From assembly GCF_023716865.1 (NCBI RefSeq), contig NZ_CP092417.1:4442001-4506000 (forward strand): 64,000 nt of DNA, written 5' to 3'. Each line of letters opens with the position of its first letter. The first letter of the stretch is position 1. The notes below the pieces were generated by a model. The model searched no databases. It worked only from the letters and a program-made list of their open reading frames with translations, and had not been told where the DNA came from. This DNA comes from Endozoicomonas sp. SCSIO W0465. Lineage in GTDB: Bacteria; Pseudomonadota; Gammaproteobacteria; Pseudomonadales; Endozoicomonadaceae. Of the stretch, positions 57,198-64,000 are shown one piece after another. A program made the translations under genes and the position numbers.

Positions 57198-57680
57198 TGC
57201 AGGAAGTGTGAAGTGGTATTCAAACTCTTCCGTTGTGAATGTGATGCATCTGCTTCGCTGATATGTTCTGTTATTCTGTCGTAACCAACGGAAGTTAAGA
57301 ATGTTTTGAAAAGTAGCCTCTGCCTGATACTTAAAACCTCCCTTATCGCGGTAAAGTTCAAGAAAGTGGATAAATTTTGCTCTCGCGTCGGCCTCAGGTG
57401 TATTTGGACGAAAGGCGTTGTTTAAAATATATCCCTCAAACTCAACGACCAGTATATCTCCCGGTTCATTCGTAACAAACTCAGACTGATAGAGATTAGG
57501 TGTATCCAAATTTTGATCATTACTACCTCGAAGCGATGCAGAATCCCTAGGTGATCCTTTAAAAGTTAGTCTCTCAACATGCAACACAAACTCCTTGCCA
57601 GACATGGAGCTTTTATTGCTCATTTCACCGTCTCCGACTTCAAAGGATCGGTCCGTACTTAATTGGTTAGGATTAAACAT
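57198..57680 (-). pseudogene. cas7f: cas7f (csy3), 5' part
   Basis: Cas7f (six copies per complex) coats the crRNA in the type I-F Cascade. From ATG 57680 (GGAACGG 7 nt upstream) the 161 codons read MFNPNQLSTDRSFEVGDGEM, then LDTPNLYQ and FQNILNFRWLRQNN, matching the Csy3 pattern LS-x-x-R-S...D-x-x-SPNLQ...N-x-x-N-x-R-x-LWRN. It ends at Ala161; with one TA retained the next codons are Tyr-Lys-Glu and the 3' part follows in frame. Confidence 0.75.
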
Positions 57681-57707
57681 TGATCAACCGTTCCAGTTTG
57701 ACACTAT

Positions 57708-57885
57708 CTACACCGATCCAGAAACCAAGAATTCTCTCTCAGGATTTGGTTTCCAAAAAAGATGATCTTCTTTGCCAAGAATTTCGGCTGATGAGGCTGC
57801 ATTAAATAAACGGCCCAACCCGATGACAGGTTCAGCAAACCCATGCAGTAATTTCTGTCGTGTATTTTTCCGGTGTAAGTAGGTA
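57708..57885 (-). pseudogene. Probable cas5f (csy2) 3' end
   Basis: The open frame upstream of cas7f ends LFWKPNPEREFLVSGSV, 27 nt before the cas7f ATG, and runs out of ISNCY-like copy 3. Position and a weak PVIGLGR...LFW...L pattern fit the C-terminus of Csy2 (or of a Cas8f-Cas5f fusion). Only about 59 codons remain, so the call leans on gene order. Confidence 0.5.
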
Positions 57886-59593
57886 GTTCTCGTCCAAAAA
57901 CGCATCAGCTAATCATAATCAAAATAAACGTACGTTTTAATATTTCCTGAAATTCCAGAGAGCCGCAAAAACTCTTCCCTTTTTTCTCTAATCTGGGACG
58001 GATATTGGAGAAAAACGCAAAAAGCAGGCAGAAAACATACTCCCACCATGCTGGAAAGGTACTTTCATGTAGCGTGGAGGTGGCTATCAGGATGGTGCCG
58101 GGTGCCTGGCCAGAATCACCAGGTTGTAACAGACCACCGATAACCAGCAATGAGAGTCAAAACGCTCAGAACCCTTGCAGTGGCAACGTGATAGCCCAAA
58201 ACATCTCTTTAGCCACGAAATTCCCGCTTCAATACCTGCCCGGAAGCGAAAGAGCGTTTTATACACATACTGACTTTTAGTCATCTCTTCGACTTCAAGT
58301 CCGCGCTTCTTATTAAAAGCTACATCGCTGATTCCCATGGCCTTGGCTTTTTCCAAATTAGCGCGACACGCGTATCCGCCGTCACCGCTTGTCTGGCGAG
58401 GTACACGACCATAAATTTCTTTTTGTCTTTCCATCATCGGAATGAATTGGTCCGAATCCGCTGGGTTACCTTCCTCAATAACCAGGTCCAGGATCAATCG
58501 ACTTTTTCCCTGAACCAGGTTCAGTTTATGGCCATACTGTACTTGCCGCCTGTCTTTTACGATGATATCCGTATGGGGTTCATACAGGCTAACCACTTTT
58601 TCCTGGGCTGGCACCTTTTCACCCTTAAAGACCCTGCGCTCTGTCTGGGAGACTATTGCATCCACCAGGGGTAACAGGTGATCCACATCGGCCTGCCACT
58701 TGTCGGCATCATCAGCCAGGAGACACTGCCCCTGCTGACGGGCGTTTGCTAGCGTGACAGTAGCTTCGATAAGTACCTTCCGGGATTTTCGGGTCAACTG
58801 CAGCAGTTTTTTATAATGCTGATGCCGCTCTTCTTTGCCAGCGTAGATGCATTTTCTGGCCGCATCTTTTACGGCTCGGTTGTGATGGGTATATTCATAA
58901 AGCGGTGTCGCTGTCAGTGTTTGTCCCCGTTCCAGCAGCCGACAAATTTCTTTAACGGAACTGGCTAAAAGATCACTGTCGCAAGGAGGTTTGATATCCG
59001 ATTCGGTGACTGTGCTGTCAATAGCCACAGTGCGCCCTTTTTCAATACCCTGATCTTTAGCGGTCATTAGCTGACAGTTATTAATCCGTTCCCATGTAGA
59101 TGCAGTAAGAAGGCTGATAAGCCCATGCAAACTGGAGCGACTGGGGCGCTGGTTTGGTTCGAGGCGACAAAAGTCTCGAAAGGTGGAGGAGTCATGGAGT
59201 CCATCAAAACAAACGACAGGTAGTCATAATCACAATTCAAATACTGTTTCAGGAGTGCCGCACGAAGAACGGATTCTGCTGATAGTCCGTTCCGCCCAGT
59301 GTTCTGTTTATCACCAGAACTTAAGTCCTCATAAATCCAGTCATTGAACTGTGGATGGGCATCAAGCCATTGCGAGATACCGGAAAGCTGGGAGCAGATT
59401 TCATGAGGTACGTAATGGAGTTCCATACTACACTGCGGGTTGCGTTTTTTGCGCATTTGGAGTCCTCTGTTTTTGGCAATCCCTTATGTTTCTTGGTCTT
59501 GGGAAGTTTAGTTGCCAGATAGCAGTAGGGCTCCACTTAATTTTTCAGGATAAAATCTACAGTTTTCAATTGGTTGTGTTTTTGGACGAGAAC
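57886..59593 (-). mobile_element. ISNCY/IS1182-like element, copy 3 (defective, flanks mismatched)
   Basis: The copy is 1708 bp: the 1701-bp element with an 8-bp insertion and at least one 1-bp loss. The left flank is TAGGTA and the right TAGTTA, so it lacks the matching 6-bp duplication of copies 1 and 2. Left of it lie cas remnants; right of it an IS1182-family fragment. Confidence 0.9.
58087..59456 (-). pseudogene. ISNCY/IS1182-like transposase, frameshifted
   Basis: An 8-bp net insertion near 59190 (within the MDSMLFRDF stretch) breaks the frame: residues up to MDSM are in one frame (59067-59456) and the remaining 347 codons in another (58087-59130). It is otherwise nearly identical to copy 2. 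Confidence 0.9.
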
Positions 59594-60542
59594 TAGTTAC
59601 AAAGAGGCCAATGGTTACAGCATTCCCGAGGACTTACAGTTTAAACAGGAACGTCTGAAAAAGATAAAAGCGGCAAAAGAAGCACTGGAGAAACGGGAAA
59701 AAGCCCTGAATCCTGATGAGCCGATTGACGACAAAAAGCAGATCAGTTTTGCCGACCATGATGCGCGAATCATGAGCAAAAAAGGGTATTGCGAATACAG
59801 TTACAATGCCCAGATCAGCGTAGATGGGGATCATCAGATTATCGTTGGTCAGCACGTCAGCCAGCAAGCTAATGATATCCAGGAAGTAGAGCCTGCATTG
59901 AATGCCCTGTCCGAAGCAACCGGTGGCGTGACGGTCGATAAAATGAGCATGGACAATGGTTATTTTTCCGGACCCAATCTGCATGCGCTGGAACAGCGAA
60001 ACATTGATGGCTATATCGCAACGGATAGAGGTGAAAAACCAGCGGAAGAAGCACTTGAAAATTCGGATCGAAAATTTGTCAAAGCCGATTTTGCCTATGA
60101 TGCTGAAGCCGATGTGTTTGTTTGTCCAGCCAATGAACGGCTGATCACGAACCCCTTGAGCAAGGCTAAAAGAAAGAGCTACCGGGCCAGCAAAGAGGTT
60201 TGCAGTGAGTGTCCATATGGCTCGAGATGCAGTGGTGCAAAAAAAGAGCCTGGCCGGGTTATCCGCACCGACCGGTTTGAATCTGTACGACAAGCCATGA
60301 ATAAGAAAATGGAAAGCACCGAAGCCAAATCAGTTTACGAACGTCGTAAAGTTATTGCAGAGCCACCGTTTGGGCAGATCAAAAATTCGGGATTTCGGGG
60401 ATTCAGCCTTCGCGGAAAAGAGAAAGTGGCAGCAGAGTTTTCACTGGTTTGCACGGCGCATAACATCAAAAAATTTGTGAAAGCGGCGACAACGGGGTCA
60501 ATCCGTCTTGACGATGTAAAAAAGGTTAAAGAAGCAACATAA
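59594..60542 (+). pseudogene. IS1182-family transposase, 3' fragment
   Basis: About 315 codons remain, with ADHDARIMSKKGYCEYSYNA, MDNGYFSGPNL, a C-P-Y-G-x-x-C-x-G cysteine segment and PPFGQIKNSGFRGFSLRGK, all typical of IS1182 transposases. The 5' part is absent because ISNCY-like copy 3 borders it. No complete copy exists in the window. Confidence 0.88.
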
Positions 60543-60734
60543 AGGCTTTAACAAGTCTAAAAACTGCTCAAAAATGGCTAATCAAGCTTAAATTCTGCCT
60601 GTTTTTTAAGCAATTTAAATTTTTGTCTTTCTTCTGGTTGCTTTCCTGCTTAGTTCTCGGTCAGCCTCCTAGCCAATTGATACACCTATGCGAAGACCGA
60701 CTATTTCTGGAGTTGACGTGTTTGTTGTCAATAA

Positions 60735-61842
60735 CTGAAGTTACGCAGCTAACAACTCTCTCAGCTGCCCCAACGAAGCTTTCAGCCCTGCCATATAGAT
60801 TTTGGCTCTGAGCTGAAAGTGATTCAGATTTACTTTCAATGACAATACTTCCAACCTGAAGGCTGAGTAAATTGAAAGAAAGATATGATTACTCTGTGTT
60901 CTCACAGTATGCGCCGGTGACTTGGCCATTGACGCATTCGATTTCAGCGTTTTATGGAAGACCTCGACTTTCCACCGTTTCTCGTAGATTGCCTTGAGAG
61001 TCTCGGCATCACAGTCAAGATCGCTGCAAACCAGATAGAGAATGCCTGTGCTTCCGTCTTTGTTTTTAAAGACCTGACGGTATAGCAGAACAGGGAAATC
61101 GACACCTGCTATCCACCCTTGAACAGGCTTATCTTCTGAAAAATCAACAGTATCTATACGCTGTGAACGGCCTTGTAATTTGTCGTCCAGACTGAGGGAT
61201 ACCTTGCGGTTTGACTTCATCGCCATCAGGAAATGTTTATTACAGTCGTGTCGAATAAACATCATATTGTCGTTTGAGCAAAACCAGCTATCTGCAAGGA
61301 CATAGCGGAACATAAGCTGGTTATGACAGCAAATCATCAGCATCTCCCGCATCATTTCATTTTTGGTTTGCTCTGCATATCGTCTTACCTTTTTTGTCTT
61401 CAAGTCGGTGTACAGGATGGTTTTTTCGATCAATTTATAGGCGACAGGAATGGACGCATCTCCGGCATGGTAATGTGCATTGAGCAGATTTATACCTTTG
61501 ACGGTGCGATTTTTTGTATGATCAAAATGCCAGGTGTTCAGGGCATTCTCTTTGCTGAACTGCTTTTCCTGAATCGTATCGTCAAAGATCAAAACCCCAT
61601 CACTGCACTCAACCTGTCGCACGATGGGTTTGACGTAAAGCCACAAGTCACGACTGGTGAACTCATTGTTTGAAAGCAAACGGGTGAACTGGTCGTGGCT
61701 GTAGACATTACCCAAAAGCTCTGACACGCCCGTTGCAGTAGTCTTGCCAGAAGACGACAACAGATAGTCAGAGTAAAGTTCTATGAGATTATTTTTCATG
61801 CCACCAATAATGGCTGATTTTCAGCAAGGTGCGTAACTTGAG
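60735..61842 (-). mobile_element. 1108-bp YREK-type IS, copy 2 (intact)
   Basis: The ends CTGAAGTTACGCAGC and the complement of CTCAAGTTACGCACC are flanked by TCAATAA on both sides (7 bp; copy 1 shows 8 bp). Length equals that of copy 1 without its nested element. Confidence 0.92.
60741..61799 (-). CDS. YREK-type DDE transposase (IS4 superfamily)
   Basis: The intact 352-aa protein has GVLIFDDTIQEKQF (first Asp), VLADSWFCSNDNM (second Asp) and YEKRWKVEVFHKTLK (Y-(2)-R-(3)-E-(6)-K). The exact IS family is uncertain (IS4 or IS701-like). It provides the reference that proves the nested insertion at 12579-14030. Confidence 0.9.
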   Translation of the reverse strand: MKNNLIELYSDYLLSSSGKTTATGVSELLGNVYSHDQFTRLLSNNEFTSRDLWLYVKPIVRQVECSDGVLIFDDTIQEKQFSKENALNTWHFDHTKNRTVKGINLLNAHYHAGDASIPVAYKLIEKTILYTDLKTKKVRRYAEQTKNEMMREMLMICCHNQLMFRYVLADSWFCSNDNMMFIRHDCNKHFLMAMKSNRKVSLSLDDKLQGRSQRIDTVDFSEDKPVQGWIAGVDFPVLLYRQVFKNKDGSTGILYLVCSDLDCDAETLKAIYEKRWKVEVFHKTLKSNASMAKSPAHTVRTQSNHIFLSIYSAFRLEVLSLKVNLNHFQLRAKIYMAGLKASLGQLRELLAA

Positions 61843-61858
61843 TCAATAAGCAAAAGTC

Positions 61859-61981
61859 GTAGCTTCTCAATAAGTGCTGGGAATGCCGAAAATCCATGAT
61901 AAACGTTAGTACTAATTTTCCGGATACCAAAGCTCCCAGAATTCTGGCACTTTGGTTTACCAGCAGTTTTTGAGAAGCTAC
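61859..61981. repeat. Inverted repeat with internal palindrome
   Basis: GTAGCTTCTCAA (61859-61870) is perfectly inverted at 61970-61981, with TGCTGG/CCAGCA inside the arms and the 12-bp palindrome CCAGAATTCTGG at 61936-61947. It may be the relic of a small mobile element or a structured spacer. No coding is seen. Confidence 0.55.
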
Positions 61982-62065
61982 CAAAAGTCGGCCTTCGCGT
62001 ACTGGTGGCATTTTGCTATTCCTGATGTCTGTTTTAACCCTTTGACAACAGGATTCAAAGAAATA

Positions 62066-62998
62066 TCAATTGTGGCGGTGAAAGTCAGGTAACAGTCCAC
62101 TTCTCCAGTAACTGTGCCTGCGCAGTAATGCGCGAAAACACCAGAGCATTAGTAAAGTGAAGAGGATGGGCAGGATAAATACCTCGAGTAGAGTGATTGC
62201 CACGTAGCGAGTCATATTGGTAGCAAGGTGGCTGGTTTTTTCAGACAGCTTAACCTTGATATTGCTAAATTGTTCTAGTGAAGAACTGGCGTCGTCTTTA
62301 ATGGACTTGTAACTGTCTCCTTTCAAGATATGGTGTCGTGTATCTCTGATAGCATGATAGCTATCATGAAACAGCGCTTCGGTAACTGCCTGACTGGTTT
62401 TGCTGACAGCATTGACAGATAGTGGAAAGATGAAAGCCAGCAAAACTACAATAATCAGCACACCTTCACCAAAGCGTATCAGTGACATATGCAAGCGACT
62501 GCGAGTGGGTAGCCAGGTATCCGTTGCAACGATGGCAATCATGCCCACTTCAGCCACCAGCACCAGCCATGGTGTTAGCCACTGAATCATGGTGAGCAGT
62601 GTATCAATGCTATGCAGTGCTACCAGGTTAAAAAGGGCAAAGTTCCTGCCATAAGCCACCATATCGGTCAGTTGGGAAATAATATTCCCCAACTGGATAT
62701 TGGCATTCACAAAAAAGCTGATACCAAATTCACTACTTTGTAATACCATTAATCCGGCGTGCAGCTCAGCCAATAACAGCGTTATGGACCTGGCCCGTCT
62801 TTCAGCATCCTCAAGGAAGCCAGTGTTCTCCCTTATCAGGTTCCCCATTAACAAGTGGTCCAGATGCTGGAGCTGACCATTGCCTGCCAGCCACCAGGTG
62901 ACAGCTAGCAGAATGCACAGAGCGGCGAGTACAACGTATTTGAAACCATTATGCAGGTGATTGACCGGTAAGTGTTGTGTGCTGTTCATACCCTGCAA
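62066..62998 (-). CDS. Multi-pass membrane protein of unknown function
   Basis: The 310-aa protein has an N-terminal helix (about residues 20-40), a helical stretch without charges near 125-160, another helix about 175-200 and a C-terminal helix about 270-295. Between them is a polar region. No family is recognised. Its start overlaps the end of the upstream lysozyme gene by 13 bp on the same strand, so the two are probably translated together and may act together at the envelope. Confidence 0.7.
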   Translation of the reverse strand: MQGMNSTQHLPVNHLHNGFKYVVLAALCILLAVTWWLAGNGQLQHLDHLLMGNLIRENTGFLEDAERRARSITLLLAELHAGLMVLQSSEFGISFFVNANIQLGNIISQLTDMVAYGRNFALFNLVALHSIDTLLTMIQWLTPWLVLVAEVGMIAIVATDTWLPTRSRLHMSLIRFGEGVLIIVVLLAFIFPLSVNAVSKTSQAVTEALFHDSYHAIRDTRHHILKGDSYKSIKDDASSSLEQFSNIKVKLSEKTSHLATNMTRYVAITLLEVFILPILFTLLMLWCFRALLRRHSYWRSGLLPDFHRHN

Positions 62999-63756
62999 CT
63001 CCCCAGTTCTCGCATAGATTGTTCGTTTCCGCGATAAAGGCTCTGGTCAACATGGCCACCAATACCATGAACAATACTATTGTCTGAGTATTGCCAGAAG
63101 CTCCATGGAATACCTGCAATTTTACCTTGGTCAGAAGTGTAATCGCTGATCCAGAGGGGGTAGTCGGAAAAACGCATTTTCAGATATTTATTCCAGAACG
63201 ACTTGTTGGTATAAATAATGGGCGTACAGCCGGTGCTTTCACTCACTTTATCCAACCACTGTTGGATATCATCATGAAACCCAGCCAGGTCTTTGCCCGG
63301 ATGGACTTCAATATCTAAAACAGGAGGCAGTGTAAAATCATATGCGCTGGTGTGCTCTAAGAAATGTCTGGCCTGTTCAACTGGGTCTGTATCACGTGTA
63401 TAAAAGTGATAAACACTGAAATTCATTGAAGTATCTTTTATTTCATTAATATTATTGCGTAGTTGAGGATCAACGTAATGTTTGCCTTCCGTCGCTTTGA
63501 TAAAGGCAAAGTGAAATTTTTCTGATACGCCTTGCCAGTCTACACTACCCTGATAGTGGGAAACATCTATACCGTGAAGATGCTCGCTGGCAACATCTGT
63601 CGTTAATGGCTGACTACTCTGAACAGAAGAACTACTTTGTGTGGTGGCAATTATGCGGTGATAACTTGCATAAACAAGCACAATAATGGCAATACCAATC
63701 ATGGTATCGAAAACATAAAACCATAGCTTAAACTTTGGTTTGAAAACCTGATCCAT
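62986..63756 (-). CDS. Membrane-anchored GH25 lysozyme
   Basis: The 256-aa protein has one N-terminal membrane helix (about residues 12-30, non-cleaved signal anchor) and then a GH25 muramidase domain: GIDVSHYQGSVDW with catalytic Asp, FAFIKATEG, PPVLDIEV with the second acidic pair, and WSFWQYSD and VDQSLYRG at the end. The catalytic domain would be periplasmic and could cut peptidoglycan between MurNAc and GlcNAc. It may remodel the wall, or come from a phage or secretion system. Confidence 0.88.
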   Translation of the reverse strand: MDQVFKPKFKLWFYVFDTMIGIAIIVLVYASYHRIIATTQSSSSVQSSQPLTTDVASEHLHGIDVSHYQGSVDWQGVSEKFHFAFIKATEGKHYVDPQLRNNINEIKDTSMNFSVYHFYTRDTDPVEQARHFLEHTSAYDFTLPPVLDIEVHPGKDLAGFHDDIQQWLDKVSESTGCTPIIYTNKSFWNKYLKMRFSDYPLWISDYTSDQGKIAGIPWSFWQYSDNSIVHGIGGHVDQSLYRGNEQSMRELGSCRV

Positions 63757-63822
63757 AGCCGTACCTTATTGCATAAATTATTTGTTGGTGGACTATCCCT
63801 TAGTCATCGGGAAAAATCAATA

Positions 63823-64000
63823 GTAACTATTCAGCACTGAGCAAAGGCATATTACAGTAATTCCGAACAGCTCTATGAAGTGATTGATATATGTCCATTC
63901 CCTGTTTTCTGGCAGACGACAAATAGCTGCGAATCCGTGCAAACATAGAACCACCGTCTGCACTCCTGAAGCAGCCTGAGATTTTCTGCTTTAACTTGGC
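63823..64000 (-). mobile_element. IS66/ISBst12-type element, copy 2 (left end only)
   Basis: From GTAACTATTCAGCA at 63823 to the window end, the 178 bp equal the left end of copy 1 (38131 onward) without a difference I can see. The other end is outside the window. Confidence 0.93.
63827..64000 (-). CDS. IS66-family transposase, C-terminal part only
   Basis: This is the last 57 codons of the same 504-aa transposase as at 38135-39649, ending ...NYCNMPLLSAE. The remainder lies beyond the window. Confidence 0.92.
   Translation of the reverse strand, partial: AKLKQKISGCFRSADGGSMFARIRSYLSSARKQGMDIYQSLHRAVRNYCNMPLLSAE

Noticed and set aside
53000..61000. CRISPR array expected near cas6f
   Set aside because: I looked for regularly spaced 28-bp type I-F repeats (GTTCACTGCC...) on both strands and found none.
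1..64000. tRNA, rRNA or riboswitch genes
   Set aside because: No segment with a convincing tRNA cloverleaf, rRNA sequence or known riboswitch core was seen by eye; a covariance-model search would be needed to exclude small RNAs.

Overview
The window looks like a chromosomal segment of a host-associated marine gammaproteobacterium, most likely Endozoicomonas or a close relative. The basis is protein resemblance, a Pseudomonas-like gene order (comEC-exbB-exbD-lpxK-Trm112), ordinary gammaproteobacterial TCA and menaquinone operons, and a very heavy load of insertion sequences. The genus is an inference, because no rRNA or other marker gene is present.

Layout. 1-5841: envelope and competence genes (lpxK, exbD, exbB, comEC), a DUF2062 membrane protein and a small unknown protein. 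6179-9100: a 973-residue repeat protein with a Fur-box-like site upstream. 9348-16286: an insertion-sequence pile-up inside one gene. Removing three elements, two of which carry further elements, restores a single 382-codon reading frame. 16469-32261: menA, then the TCA block sdhCDAB-sucAB-lpdA-sucCD on the minus strand and gltA divergent from it, with an IS4-family copy in the divergent promoter region. 32476-35094: two VanX/DdpX-like dipeptidase paralogues, one lacking the catalytic Glu, on either side of a papain-like protein. 35162-43545: an IS1595-family element, a CDF transporter, a kinase-like gene with an IS66-type element at its start codon, yacL, pdxB, a DUF3080 lipoprotein and thpR. 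43669-52712: the menaquinone operon menF-menD-menH-menB-menC-menE, with menE cut near its 3' end by an insertion sequence. 52747-60542: a dense mobile region that buries remnants of a type I-F CRISPR-Cas operon (cas5f 3' end, cas7f split by one IS630 element, the 5' half of cas6f split by another). 60735-64000: a further IS, a membrane protein, a membrane-anchored GH25 lysozyme and the start of a second IS66-type copy.

Mobile elements. Eight element types can be delimited, most with matching target duplications: a 1701-bp ISNCY/IS1182-like element (3 copies), a 1432-bp IS4-family element (2), a 1108-bp YREK-type element (2), a 1.03-kb IS1595-family element (2), an 1109-bp IS1595-family element (1), a 1.18-kb IS630 element (2), a 1608-bp IS66/ISBst12-type element (1 plus a partial copy) and a 160-bp MITE (3) whose ends resemble the 1.03-kb IS1595 element. 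An IS1182-family fragment is also present.

Function. The core is respiratory: the oxidative TCA genes (citrate synthase, 2-oxoglutarate dehydrogenase, succinyl-CoA synthetase, succinate dehydrogenase) plus menaquinone synthesis from chorismate to demethylmenaquinone, apart from the broken menE. The accessory genes (Fur-controlled repeat protein, papain-like protein, kinase-like protein, basic-repeat protein, anchored lysozyme) suggest interaction with a host or phage. Several genes are visibly decaying under IS expansion.
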